Origin: Pseudorasbora parva
Lineage: Eukaryota > Chordata > Actinopteri > Cypriniformes > Gobionidae
DNA length: 64,000 bases
NCBI RefSeq assembly: GCF_024679245.1
Contig: NC_090188.1
Span: forward strand, 32,471,624-32,535,623
Direction of reading: 5' to 3'
Position numbers and translations under genes: made by a program. Shown piece by piece: positions 47,994 through 61,883 of the stretch; within the stretch, counting starts at the first letter, position 1, and each line of letters opens with the position of its first letter. The notes beneath the pieces were generated by a model. That model was not told the origin of the DNA. It was given only the letters and a program-made list of their open reading frames with translations, and did no database searches.

Positions 47994-48008
47994 CCTCATA
48001 GTGCCAGT
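47994..48008 (-). CDS. pcdh15: Protocadherin-15 15-nt microexon
   Basis: On the minus strand a good acceptor (ctaacgcccctcag) is followed by ACTGGCACTATGAGG and then the donor gtaaga. It lies 224 bp upstream of the 66-nt exon. With a G supplied by the previous exon it reads (D)WHYE, then E-C-K from the next exon, close to human DWQYEDCK. It starts and ends in phase 1, so including or skipping it adds or removes five residues without changing the frame. The signal-peptide exon that should precede it was not found up to 64000. Its small size alone would be weak evidence; the splice sites, phase and match to the next exon make it convincing. Confidence 0.8.
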
Positions 48009-49175
<1,167 letters not shown>

Positions 49176-49185
49176 ATAAATACTT

Positions 49186-49374
49186 ATTTTCAGCTGTATC
49201 ATACAAATAAATACTTTTAAAAAATCATACATTGTGATTTCTGGATATTTTTTTAGATTATGTCTCTCACAGTGGACATGCACCTACGATGACAATTTCA
49301 GACCCCTCCGTGATTTCTAAGTGGGAGAACTTGCAAAATAGCAGGGTGTTCAAAGACTTATTTTCCTCACTGTA
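49186..49374. mobile_element. Right end of a second Tc1/mariner family
   Basis: Contains acattgtgatttctgg, ctcacagtggacatgcacc, ctaagtgggagaacttgc and ends ttattttcctcactgta, a terminal repeat I recognise from fish Tc1-like elements. The transposase region is absent. Confidence 0.65.
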
Positions 49375-51120
49375 TATACAAATATAGTTTGGAATATGTA
49401 TGCATGTATGTATGTATTTTTTAATTAATACCAGTTATACCAATGTTGCTTTTTTTAATTTTTGACTGGGGGCACCAATAAGGATTTTGCCTAGGGCATC
49501 AAAATGTCTAGAAACGGCCCTGGGTGAATGCATTTCATTTGCATGGATTTTGCAATCATAGACACACCATATTGGTTATTACATGAGGGAAATTGGCATC
49601 TTTTTATTCAAACTTTATATTAAATATTAAATAATTTGTTCACATGTTGTGAATTTGTGCCTGGAGTGTAAAAACTAATGTGTTCCACATCCAAACTGTA
49701 TAATTTCTTATGATGCAATGAAACTGTGGCATTTTTGACAGTGGCCACACCAATCTCGCACTCATTATTCCCAGCCTATAATCAAATAAGTCATAGGTCA
49801 TAAGTCATAAGTATTAGCTTGTATTATATAAAGTATTATATAAAATGTAATTTTGTGGTTTTTAGCAAAAATATCTGGATGGAAGGATCTGCCCTCTGCA
49901 ACCAAGGAGGATATTGTTAAAATGGCTAACTGGTCAATGGGTTTTTGGATATTGCTCACGAGCAGTGTGAGGCCAACATTTAGCTGTGCTTTACGACCAC
50001 ACTAAAATAGCTGTTTCCATGGTAGTATTTAATTTCTTTCACTATTTTGAACTGAAAGTAAAGTGCAGACTTGTGCACTTTATATATTTCAGGAAATAAA
50101 TAGGCATAAATTACTGATAAATTTCTTTTTAGGAAAAACCTACTGAACTACTACAATCTCTCTTTGAACTGCAATTCAATACATTTATCTTCTTGTCATT
50201 CCAGTTTCAGCATCCTGTGTGAGTGCCAACTGAATTCACAGTCAGACTCAAAAACTGAAAAAGAGAAATTCTGAACCTTGGTACAGTAGCAGCCTTTTTT
50301 TTTTTTTACTGACCATGATACATCAGTCTCGCACACATACATCAACGATGTCACCCACACATCAATTAGCTTTAAGTGTCTGAGACGAATCACCTTACAC
50401 TCTGAGTCATGAGGGCAATAGATGCCAGAGGATACATACACAGCAGATACTGTTCCCCCTTTACCGTATGTCGCCTAACTCTTCTTACGCAACTAAGCAC
50501 CAGTTGGCAGGTGAGAAGCAGGAGATTTTCTTCCCATTAATTATTGATCAGCTCAGGCCTTTATCCTGATCAACTAGGGGTGTAAATATGAGTGAGTCAG
50601 CAGGGAATTAATTCAATTCACTGGCATTCAATTCGATTCAACGAGAAATTTTGCCAGTCAGAATGACTCGATTTTAACTTTTTATGCTTCAGAAACCCCA
50701 CTAAACTAAACCCACATGACACGCCTGGTTGGGGAACACACATACTGACAAAATATATACCCTAAATGCACAATAAGCTGCTTTGGAAAATAGCTTCTAG
50801 GAAATTACTATAAAATGTAAATGTTTGCAACTATAGGAACTAATAGGATATGTTAAAGTACACACAACATTAAAGTGATCAATTCATGCGAAGACAAATT
50901 TCACTTTGCTCTTTAAAAGATAGAGATAGATGGATAAATGGATAGATAGATTTCACACATAGGGGCTTTTGAAAGTCTTCTCAAAATCAGACAAAAATAC
51001 ATAGTAACATGACTGTTGACTTACTGGCTTTAGTGATAGAAATAACTACAATCCCATGAAGCATTGTGAACAGCATAATCCAATTAACAAATGGTGGAGA
51101 AATATAAAAATGTTGCTTAT
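49375..51120. other. Intronic stretch, one hAT-like end
   Basis: At 50577 taggggtgtaaatatgag, with attcaattcgattca inside, resembles a hAT left end; the partner end was not found. The rest is unassigned. Confidence 0.4.
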
Positions 51121-51123
51121 AGC

Positions 51124-51910
51124 ATACACTCACCTAAGGATTATTAGGAAAAACTGTTCAATTTCTCATTAATACATTTATCTAATCAACCAATCACATG
51201 GCAGTTGCTTCAATGCATTTAGGGGTGTGGTCTGGGTCAAGACAATCTCCTGAACTCCAAACTGAAAGTCAGAATGGGAAAGAAAAGGTGATTTAAGCAA
51301 TTTTGAGCATGGCATGGTAGTTGGTGCCAGACGGGCCAGTATTTTACAATCTGCTCAGTTGCTGGAATTTTCCCGCACAACCATTTCTAGGGTTTACAAA
51401 GAATTGTGTGAAAAGGGAAAAACATCCAGTATGCGGCAGTCCTGTGGGCAAAAATACCTTGTTGATGCTAGAGGTCAGAGCAAAATGGGCCGACTGATTC
51501 AAGCTGATAGAAGAGCAACTTTGACTGAAATAAGCACTCGTTACAACCAAGGTATGCAGCAAAGAATTTGTGAAGCCACAACATGCACAACCTTGAGGCA
51601 AATGGGCAACAACACCAGAAGACCCCACCGGGTATCACTCACCTCCACTACAAATAGGAAAAAGAGGCACAAGCTCACCAAAATTGGACAGTTGAAGACT
51701 AGAAAATGTTGCCTGGTCTGATGAGTCTCAATTTCTGTTGAGACATTCAGATGGTAGAGTCAGAATTTGGCATAAACAGAATGAGAACATGGATCCATCA
51801 TGCCTTGTTGCCACTGTGCAGGCTGCTGCTGGTGGTGTAATGGTGTGGGGGATGTTTTCTTGGCACACTTTAGGCCCCTTAGTGCCAATTGGGCATCGTT
51901 TAAAAATCAA
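51124..51910 (+). mobile_element. Tc1-like transposon, 3' half missing
   Basis: Begins with the family terminus (actcacctaaggattattagg) and continues through a 5' untranslated region into a transposase gene. Homology stops abruptly near 51903 (gggcatcgtttaaa), so the second half of the gene and the right terminus are gone. Confidence 0.85.
51272..51910 (+). pseudogene. Tc1-like transposase fragment
   Basis: The gene would start at the ATG at 51272 (MGKK) but meets a stop after five codons. The helix-turn-helix region is clear (SRTTISRVYKE, SMRQSCGQK, RLIQADRRATLTEIS). The early catalytic domain follows in another frame (RHSDGRVRIW, then GVMVWGMFSW), showing at least one frameshift near 51690-51740. 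The later catalytic Asp and Glu positions are deleted. Nonfunctional. Confidence 0.85.
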
Positions 51911-52337
51911 ATCACCGGCAGATCAGGCAGGGTTTATTCAAGTAACAGTCAGTTATGTAATGCTTAAATGCTCAATCAATACATTACAATGTAACCAAAC
52001 TCATCTATTGTAGATTTAGTCAACAAAAATCTTGTGATATTTAATCAACTAAAACTAAAAATAAAAATAAAAATAATTCAGGTGACTAAAATATGACTAA
52101 AACTAAATCAAAATTTGCTGTCAAAATTAACACTGGTTATTACACGGCTCTGTGGAATATTTGATTCTGATTGGTCAATCATGCATTCCAGCAGTATGTT
52201 ATTCTCAGATAACAACCGCCAAAGTGAATAACACACTGTTCATTCGGGTAGTATGTGTTATCTTGACCGGTGCTACCTATATGCTTACCATGTCACTCCG
52301 CTGTCACTGAATGTCTGGTGTCATCTTGTGACTGAAT
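51911..52337. other. Intronic stretch, nothing recognised
   Basis: A/T-rich with aaaataaaaataaa near 52055-52075. Nothing recognised. Confidence 0.3.
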
Positions 52338-53943
52338 TAGAGCTGCAACTAACGATTATTTTTCTGTCGACTAATCTAACGATTATTTTTTCGATTAGTC
52401 GACTAATCTAACGATTTATTTTTTTACCCTTTGAAATTTTTCAAAATTCTGTGGCACCCCCTCACATAAGTTACGCTAGAGGTGTAACAGTACAGACTGC
52501 TCACAGTTTGCTTTGTATCACGGGTTTGGGTTCACGTTTCAGTACAGTTCGGTATTTGCTATGTTCAGGGGAAAAAGGACTACTGTCAAATGAAAAAAAA
52601 AAAAAAAAAGGTAAAAAACACTTAAATAGAAGCAGCAGCACAAATAAATACTATTGAGCAAAGATGAGAATAAAATAACCAATGCTTTTCAGGTTTTTCA
52701 GGTAGGTCTAACATTAGTTTTTAGGTAGAAAAATGGAATAAAGTAATCAAATGTAAAATACCGGCATATTTAACTGTTTAAATTTAAAAATTAATCCTGA
52801 TTAAACTTACAAAAGCTATTCAATCAAGAGCAGTCAGTGATGTCTTCTTTTGTTTGACATTAAACAGACAGCAGTAAAGGCTACTGCCCCTTTAAGACCC
52901 AAGGATAGTCGTCGTATTTTCTGTATAAAGTCTACATAAGGCACAGAGTAGGCTATGACATTTTGACATACTTTTTGTGTGAGTTTGTCCGTTTAAGCAC
53001 AGGATTTGAAAGATAACTCAATTTTTGCGCGCTTTGGGACGAGCGCACAGAGACAGATCTTCTCATTCGCGTCTCCTGGCTACACAAGGGTGATAACGGT
53101 GAAAATGACTGCTCATATTCGGACGTACGGCAGCACTCACATGCGTTTTATAAAGTTTACAAAGAGAGACCGTTTTGCCCACGTTTTTCTTTTATTATCG
53201 CTGTTGTTGTAGTGTATAACGTTACCTGAGAAGTCAGCATGTGTATCCATCGACAGAAACATACAGCATTATTTTCAAGTTACAACCCATATTAAAGATG
53301 CGTCATCAGGTGTGAGATGAACCGTGGTGTAAGTGCGTCCCGGCACCTTTTGCTCAGGATCCCGGTTGGGAAACACTGGTCTGTAATTGATTGACACCGC
53401 GCTGGTTTGTTTAGAATTATAATGGGCGCCGTGACCACGCGCTGCTGCGTGATGAAGGCGTCGCAACTCTGTTATTCAACTGCTCTGGTTTTAAAAGCCA
53501 TGTCACACTAAATGCACCAAAATGCCATAAAACTTGTTTAAGATTCATGGTCGAATGCAATGCACCGAGTGTGTGTGTGAGTAAGAGACGCACAAAAGGG
53601 CGGAGAGAGAACTTAAGGAAATGCAACTGAACGAATATGCGTGCGTCTTTTAAATTGCGTAAAAATGAATGAATGATGAATCAATATGTGGCGGCCGTTA
53701 TTGATTATGTGGCCGTCCGCCACAAATTAGTCTATGTGTGGGAAACACTGTCTGGCCTCTGTTTAAAGTATTCCCATACTTTTGATATTCGTGGTCTAGG
53801 TTTTTGTGATAGAATGGAGAACTTTCTCCAGTCCCAGGAGCAGAAGCCAACATTACGCGAGATGAATGTGTGAAACGACGCGTCGACATCATCGATGACG
53901 TCGACTACGGAAATACGTTGACGCATCGTTGCAGCAGGTTCTA
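52338..53943. mobile_element. hAT-like element (tagagctgcaac ends)
   Basis: The left end tagagctgcaactaacgatt and the right end (gcatcgttgcagcaggttcta) are inverted, and both subtermini contain gtcgacta/cgtcgac words. At about 52479 tagaggtgtaacagtacag may be the left end of a further nested element. There is no matching target duplication: the right edge abuts DIRS sequence directly, which suggests later recombination or deletion. Confidence 0.6.
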
Positions 53944-54206
53944 GGCCTCGGCCAGCTCCAGTGGCTCAAAGGGGGCCTCAGCCAGCACCTCGAGCACTAC
54001 TGCCAGATCCCAAGTTGGAACCCTGGAATGAGTCACAGGCCTCATCCTCCGTGCTCCTCGGAGGAACCGTACAACCAAATTGTGCCTCCCCAGTGGTCCC
54101 TCACCTAAAGGTACATACAAGCTTCAGTAGCATCACGCCAAGGGCGTTCCCCGAAATTTCATCTACGATGACGCAGTGCGAGTTCCCTCGATAAAGGGAA
54201 CAACTG
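53944..54206 (-). mobile_element. Relic of a second DIRS element
   Basis: About 53985-54085 aligns in the same orientation with the recombinase region of the intact element near 10990-11080 (ccaagt..ggaaccct, gcctcatcc.ccgtgc, aggaaccg.acaac). About 54170-54206 (gatgacgcagtgcgagttccc..aaagggaacaactgg) resembles the right terminus at 15250-15285. Everything between (reverse transcriptase and gag) is missing, so this is an internally deleted and diverged copy of a related family. Confidence 0.6.
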
Positions 54207-55230
54207 GCTAGTTGTACATTATCTCTTATGTAGCACGCAGTTGGGCTGTCTTTAAAGGTGTATAAGTTATCTGTATATGTCTGTGGGTCACAATTAGCAT
54301 TTGATAAAATAACTATACTATACACATTAAATAACTTTAATGTGACCTCACCCTTCTTAGAACTCTCACTTTGCTCTGTTTAAAAAAAACACACACATAG
54401 TAGGACTCTGCAGGACCTATTCCCTCCTTTTCTTAGTTTACTCTGAAAGATCTAGCCCACTTCTACCGCAATTAGAACACGTGTCTCCATCTGCTGAGGA
54501 GAAAAGAGGCTCCGTTGCTCCTTTGATAGACTCAAACTCAACAGAGCAACTAGGGCACAGACGCCCTTCCAACCAGCATCAAACAGCAGATAATCTTCTG
54601 TAAGCTCTGTTTACTATAGTAGCTTTCTACACCCCAAATGCTTCTAGTTACCCTTTAAAAAAAGAATATTCTTTGATTCCATGACTTTTAGATTCTCAGG
54701 ACAGAGAGGTTTATTAAAGATGACTTTTGTAAAGTCAAAAGCATTGAGACACTTTTAATTAAAGGAGAGGACAGGAAATCACATGACACATCACATCACA
54801 TGGTTCTGAGACAACAGACCCCACTGTGAGTCGCAAGATTTAATCGGTATTACTTTCACATACAAAAACAGCACTGATGACAGTTTAGACTTCCGCTGTG
54901 GGATTTACAGGGTGGGTCACAATCCAAAAATGGGTCACAGGTCTGTTTTGATAGGATCAGGGAACAAAATAAAATTCAACTGCCTGCATGGACAAAGATG
55001 CATGCACATGACATGAAATGATGCAAGTAAATATGACCCAGATTACATTAAATGAAGGTTTACTTGCAATGGCAAAAAACATAGTTTATGAATGAACACA
55101 AAACATTTTTAACCCCTAAACAACATAATCACAAAACCATCAAAATTCAACAAGCATCTAGAAAATAAAATCTCAAAACATGTAAAGAGTGTAAATCACA
55201 TTACTACTGCTGTTGACTTTTATAGCTGGT
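54207..55230. other. Intronic stretch, nothing recognised
   Basis: No gene or named repeat is recognised. Confidence 0.35.
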
Positions 55231-55239
55231 TCTTTTCAC

Positions 55240-55760
55240 GAATAGTTCAGAAATGTACAGCATCAGCCAAGATAATTATTTCATGGTGGCTAAAATGATT
55301 AGAACACTTGATATCTGGGAGTCGTTTTATTGGGCCTGGATTTATTTTCCAAGTGGAAAATGACCCGAAAGATTCTTCTAACTATTGCTAGAACTACCTG
55401 CGATAAAAGGAATCTGCTGGAACAGTGAAAATGATGGACTGGACCCTTTAAGTCTGGAGCTCAACCCCAGCGAGCACATTTGGGCAAGTTGGAAAATAAA
55501 CTAGACAGATCTATTGTACATTCAAAGAAAAGCCTTTGGCTTCAGTTGCAGAAGGCATGAGATAACTGAAGTTATCAGAGGAAATATATGGACACTATGC
55601 CAGAGAAATGTGCTGCGTTAATTGCTGCAAACGGTGGACATACCAAATATTAAAATTAAAAGTGGATAAAAACAGTACAACATCTGATATTTGATTGTCA
55701 AAGAAACCATCTGAATGTTTCATGAACATTATGACATTAAATCTTGTTTTGGATTCAAAA
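55240..55760 (+). pseudogene. Degenerate Tc1/mariner transposase 3' end
   Basis: The stretch near 55432-55500 translates, with breaks, to MDW.L..LELNPSEHIWASW, the region around the final catalytic residue of Tc1 transposases (usual form SPDLNPIEH.W). Downstream there is a recognisable tail (MPERCAALI-like, then ANGGHTKY-like codons near 55620-55645). It has several frameshifts and stops. No terminus is identified. Confidence 0.55.
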
Positions 55761-56505
55761 AATGTCAATATTTTCTGATTTGTCAGATGTTCTAATAATT
55801 TGAATTTGAATCAAATCTGAACTAATGCAAGGCATATCTAAGACCTCTAAATAACCAACACAATCAAAACTTTGCTGGATAATCTAATCTTCTACTGCGT
55901 GTCTTTTGTTGTCTGACATACTATTTAGCAAGTAAAAGTCTTTTTAGAAAAATTCTAATAGCATCCATCTTTAGTTTGTGTTTGAAAAAATTACAAAAAT
56001 AAAGATGAATGATGTTTGACTGGTACTGCATCTTCACAGCATAGTCTGCACCAGTCACACATAATAAACATTTATATTAATATGTAGGTTCTTATATTCT
56101 AAGACTAGCACACAGCATGAATTTAAAGATTGACTGTAAACAATGAGCTTGGTTTGTTTAAGCATGATCAGTCACAACATCCAAATTACGTTTATAATCG
56201 ACCTGCGTGTTTCCAGCTTAAAGGTTAAATAATCAATAATGTTCAATACTGTAAATGACTATTACATTTTATGTCTGGTTTTACAGGGTTACATTTCCAT
56301 GTTCAGTTATACATTCTTGTCCATACAATTGTTTTTTTATATAATTGTGTCTGAGCAGTGAATTGGAGTATTAATATATTTAAACATTTGATTCATATAG
56401 ATGTAAACTTTTCAATGTATTTATTTGAATAATGTGGTGTGATATCCAGCTGAGAACAGATATCATGGAACAATATGGTAATATGAGATATATAAATAAC
56501 AATAG
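55761..56505. other. Intronic stretch, nothing recognised
   Basis: AT-rich; no gene or repeat family is recognised. Confidence 0.35.
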
Positions 56506-56819
56506 TCAGACCCACTTTATATTAGGTGGCCTTAACTACTATATACTAACATTGTAATTAATAATTTGATACAATGCACTTATTTTGTACAATAATGTTT
56601 TACATTGTACATACATTTTTTAAATACCTGCATGTAATTACGTCTGTAATTCATTTCTGTATTTACATTTGTAAGTACACAGTTGACACTTCCCTTACAC
56701 CTAACCCTAGCCTTAAACTTACCCATGCCACCACACCTATCCCTAATCCTACCTAATTGTACTTATGTTTTGATGTAAGTACATAGTACTTAAGGCCATC
56801 TAATATAAAGCGGGGCCCA
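56506..56819. mobile_element. Small TIR element (cccactttatattagg ends)
   Basis: The left end cagacccactttatattagg, with tggccttaac inside, mirrors the right end taaggccatctaatataaag, cggggccca. The 314-bp body has no gene. The target duplication is not clear. Confidence 0.68.
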
Positions 56820-56838
56820 TTAATCATGATCCTTTCTG

Positions 56839-56839
<1 letters not shown>

Positions 56840-56919
<80 letters not shown>
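56840..56919. repeat. (TA)n microsatellite
   Basis: Pure TA array. Confidence 0.95.
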
Positions 56920-56923
<4 letters not shown>

Positions 56924-57650
56924 CATACACATATAACAGAAACGATAATGAGTAATGAGACTACTAATGTCATAAAAGATGATTTACAATAAAATTAAAA
57001 TAACATTTTGCATTTACATACACACAAAAGCATCTTGCAGCATTCAATTCCCTCTGTGTGCACGTTTTATTCTATTAACTGATGTCATACGATTTTGGTT
57101 GCAGAATTTGGACAAACTGCTGAGTGGGTAAACAACACACACACACACACCAAAGCAGCTTATGGCTTGATCCACTTATCTGAGGGGCCAGAGAAAATCC
57201 TGAAAAGCTAAAAGCTAAAGCTATAGGTTGAGGTCTAGAGTTAACATGGCTAGAAAGAGCATGATCAATCATGAAGACAGAAACAACAGAGCACACTCTC
57301 ACTGCCCTGGATCACATTCACATGATTCAAACTCATCGGAAAATATATGAAATTATGTGACGGAGCATGAACAGCATGTGCGAGAGGCAAAGTTGGGTCA
57401 TTCTCAGGACAGTGTAATTTGTGTCCCATTTGTGTCCCCATGACTAACTACTTAGCAGGAACAAGAACATTATTTCACACCTCTACAGTAGCTGTGTTTA
57501 GTTTGTAAAATGTTTTTTATATAAAATATTTGTCAATGTAAATATCAGCCGATATGCATTCCCCTGTTCATGATCATTATTATATTCTGTGTTATAAAGA
57601 AATTAGAACGTTGTAATTTTATTCCTATTAAAACGATTATTATATATATA
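56920..57650. other. Intronic stretch, nothing recognised
   Basis: A short CA run near 57133-57150. No gene is recognised. Confidence 0.35.
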
Positions 57651-58760
57651 GTATTCCGCGTAGATGGAAGGCCGATGGGGTGGAGCTAGACTGAAGACCT
57701 CGGCAGCCGCTGGAAGTAGGGATCCGGAGGACAGAGGTGGAGCGGGAGCGATCGAGGGCGGAGGTGAAGCCTGAGGGAAGGCGGAGCTTGCCGAGGCTGA
57801 AGGGGTGGAGTGCCGGAGAGCAGCGAACGGCTCGCAAGTCCACAGCGGAGGCATGGCGACGTCTGACCCAGGTGGAGCCGACGTCCCGGGGGAGCCCTGC
57901 GATGCCTAATGGCTGATGGTCCTTGCTGGAGCTGAGGGAGGAAGGAGTGAGGATGTAGGAGCTAGGATGACGGGTTGAGGTGGAGCGGTGCATTCGGAGG
58001 CTGGAGGCGGAGCCACGGGCTTCAGACTTTCCGGGATCGGTGACTCCCAGCAGGTCTGAGAGGTAACCGCGCCACTGAGAGGAGGCACAGGTGAGGATGA
58101 AGGACTGATGGGAGGAAACTATGACTGGTCTGTAGGAGTGGCAGAAGACTGAGGAGGAGACTGAAGACAAAAGATAGTGGTCACAGGACTACTATGGCTG
58201 TAGATGGTAGCATTGAGGGTGGTGGGAGAGGGAGGATGGGTGGGGTTAACAGGACTGATGACGAAGGTTCAGATGCGATGAGGGGGCACAGGAGATTGGT
58301 CTCTCCACACGAAAGCAAAACGAAAACTGTCCATGATGCTCCAGCAGTACTCACTCTCAGTGGGGGGAGGGTGGGCGGGGCTTGTCTCCATTCCCTGGAA
58401 CTCCACAAGGACTCCCTCAGCGATGGAAGGGTCAGTCGGCTCGCACACCTGGTCAGACGGGTTCCCCTCAGGCTTCGCTGCCGAGGTCTTCTCTCCGTCT
58501 GCAGTGGGCACGTGCTGCCATTCCTCATCGCCAGGTGGTACTGGGCTGGGTCCTGGATCAGGATTGGGGCTGGCGGCATCCACGACAGTGAATGGTGAGT
58601 TTCAGGATGCCAGCACCTACTCCACATACGATGAAAAGCTCCCTGTTCAACGCACATTAGCTCGACCTCGGGAAGTGTCATGGTGCACGCAGGGGAAAAA
58701 AAATGGAAAACTAAACACTGAACAAGAAATTGAAAATAAACTCCTACAAACACTGAAGGT
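57651..58760 (-). repeat. GC-rich Pro/Ser-rich repeat segment, second locus
   Basis: The minus strand shows overlapping frames rich in Pro, Ser and acidic residues. One reads NPDPGPSPVPPGDEEWQH, then VCEPTDPSIAEGVLVEFQG (58269-58583). That style of sequence recurs in cyprinid repeat-derived proteins as far as I can recall, but I cannot name the element or a function. Stops and frame changes divide it. Composition differs sharply from the AT-rich flanks, in the same way as 42117-42870. Confidence 0.4.
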
Positions 58761-60449
58761 CGCTCTTTTTGTTTACTTTAGCTTGTTGTGTCCATCAATC
58801 TGTCACGCACCAGTGGTGATCACGACTCATGAAGATAAAGAAGAAGGACTAGAAAGAGGACTTCAGTAAACAGTTTAAGCGCTTTGGATGGCCATAGGGT
58901 CTGTTAAAAGTGCTATATAAATGCAGTCCATTTACCATAAACAACACTTTAATAGATACGTCACACACTGGTTAACATAGACTTGAATCTGGACAGATAC
59001 GGAGACAGGTCTACAGACAACAGACAAAGACAGAGTGAGAAGAGAGGCACTAAATACCCACACTGATGATGAACATAACGAGGAGGACAGGTGATACAGA
59101 TGAGGACTAATTAACACAGCAGGGCTAAACTAAACTAATGAGGGATGACGGTGGCAACAGACAGACATGTGACAGTAGCGACACACGCACATAGTCCGTT
59201 TCCTGGTTAAAATTGATTATTTCTCTGGATTTAAACATTATTGGAAACATCTGGAATAATGTTAATACAAGTCAACAAAATATATAACACCATTCGAGTG
59301 GTTTTTGGATATTTGAATAATAATAAAAAAATCTTACATATTGTGCCTTTAATCAGTGTTAGTGATACTGATACTTACAATTTATGCATATGTTAAATAG
59401 GCTAAAGTGGGACAGTAGGCTACTTGTGTGGGTCAACCATGTTTAAGAAATACATTTGTTTGGTTCAAATTCTTTCAAAAAAATCGAGGTGCAGCTTCAT
59501 GACCATGTGGTGTCCATGGCCAAACCATTTGAGAACCATTGACACATTATAGAAGGTTAAAACAGCTTTCCGCGTAATGAACTGAAGTCAATGTCAAGGA
59601 CTATGGACACGTGAGACGGTTAGACACAAGACCTGATAACCTTCGGTGAGAGAGAGAGTGAGTTAAAGAGCAGATTTATCTCTCAATCTTCATTTACACA
59701 CAAAGAAAAATGCTTAATAACAGCAGAGCAGAATATTTCAGCCTCCCATCCATAGAGAATCAAGCTAATTCCCAACATGCCCTCAAATGTTTCTCTGTGC
59801 GATTGAAAATATGCCACAATAAAGCAAGATACATCTATAGAATAGCTTAGCACTGTGGCCATAATATCAAAGCATTCAGACACTGCTCAACAACAAAAAC
59901 AACATATACCGGTATTTGATAAAAATGAAACATGGCAAAAGGAAAAGGCAGTATTAAACAGTTTTTTTGCAACCGAGGCTCATTGTAAATACGTGACTCT
60001 GCCTACATTTTTGCAACACCCGAAATATGTACCTTCAGGTACATTTACCTGCACTTTGGGGTGAAACGTCCACCGGAGGCGCTAAGTGATAATATTTTTT
60101 CTCCATTCCCGATGCGCAACATGACTTCGCGTAAACATACACGCGCCAACCTGATCTCACAGAAGATATTTGTACTTTCTGCATAAATTATGGGTAAAAC
60201 TTGATAATATTGAAAAATAAAAAACTTGATAATATTGATAACCATAATAATGTGGGTCACTATAATCGTGTTGTTAAATTTCCATACTGTTTCATCCCTA
60301 CTCTATACACGTTGTGATTGGCCTGACCAGAGTTTGATTTTTACAGCTCAGAAGTCTATTGAGAGTCGCTAGACTCACTTGTGGCAGATTAGATTTGCTG
60401 CCGTTAGGTTGTGTCTAAATTTCTGGGCTAGTGATATCTGACTTATCTC
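58761..60449. other. Intronic stretch with LINE tail and TTAA-element relic
   Basis: At 58870-58937 taagcgctttggatgg..gtgctatataaatgcagtcc is a LINE/SINE-type 3' tail. At 59195-59348 is a right-end relic of the TTAA element family of 17792-18449, still followed by TTAA (59349-59352). The remaining sequence is unassigned. Confidence 0.5.
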
Positions 60450-60451
60450 CT

Positions 60452-60530
<79 letters not shown>

Positions 60531-60571
60531 TTTGTTTATTTATTCATTCATTTATTCATTTATTTATTACA
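60450..60571. repeat. (TTTA)n microsatellite
   Basis: About 30 units, with a few TTTG/TTCA variants at the right end. Confidence 0.95.
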
Positions 60572-60605
60572 TTTTGTTATAGGTTTTGTATGACTGCTAG
60601 ATGCT

Positions 60606-60929
<324 letters not shown>

Positions 60930-61824
60930 TTCTATCTTTATTCATATGGTTTTGTTTTGGGTGTAAATATGATCCAGAAATGTTCTTGACACGTTTTGAG
61001 AAATTAACTCAAGTTGAATTTTCTTCTGGATTTACATGTGACACATATTAGCACACTATATATAATGTGTGTCTGTCATAATAAGTGCCTAAAGTATGCG
61101 ACTCAGATCAAGAAATTAACTGTATACTGGCTATTCGCCCTGCTGTTTCACAGGGGCTTTAGTGCTTTGTGAATGTGAAAATCAGCTCAGTTGGATTTAG
61201 ATTGTGTGACTGTCTTACCCAGTCAAGAACTCTCACTTTGATCCTGATAAACTCTTGGCTGCTTAACACAGCGGGTCTGGGATTTCTGTTCTTTGGTTGT
61301 GTCTGAGTGGGCAAAATATTTCCTACGAATAAAACAAGACTATACAAGAAATATGATATCCAGCTTTCCTCCTTAATAATAAACAGCTTTAGAGAGTACT
61401 GACATTAATAAAACTGACTGGCTGTATTTAAATCAAAGTGTCACTGTGACACTCGACATTGTTTCCTGAGCAAAAATGGCACAATGTTGATGTTCTTTTG
61501 AATGCGTTTTCATTTGTGTGTGTCTATTTAGATTTTTGTCTCGTGTCTGAAAGTGGCATTGTGCTGTTTTTTTCTTATTATTTTTCTTTCGTTTTTTCTT
61601 CACTTCAGTCATTTGGTCTTTCTATGTTTTTAGTTACTCTTTCTCTCACAGGCTTGTGAGAAAGCGTCTTCAAAGCTTCCAATAATAAATAATAAACTCT
61701 TCCAATAATAAATAATAAAAGATTTCCTTTTTCTTAAATTTTGTGGCTAGAAGTTTTCATTTATAAGTTTTGTGGTCATATATTGTGGATTCCTTTAAAA
61801 GTTTAGGGTCTAAGACTTTCTTTC

Positions 61825-61826
<2 letters not shown>
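60930..61826. other. Intronic stretch, nothing recognised
   Basis: A short duplicated word (ccaataataaataataaa, 61680 and 61701) is present. No gene is recognised. Confidence 0.35.

Positions 61827-61883
<57 letters not shown>

Noticed and set aside
50390..50460. Possible extra pcdh15 exon (minus-strand words gagtgtaagg)
   Set aside because: The resemblance to the 66-nt exon is a few bases only and the translation does not match protocadherin-15.
57651..58760. Calling the Pro-rich frames a host gene
   Set aside because: Frames are broken, similar segments occur elsewhere, and no exon structure is visible.
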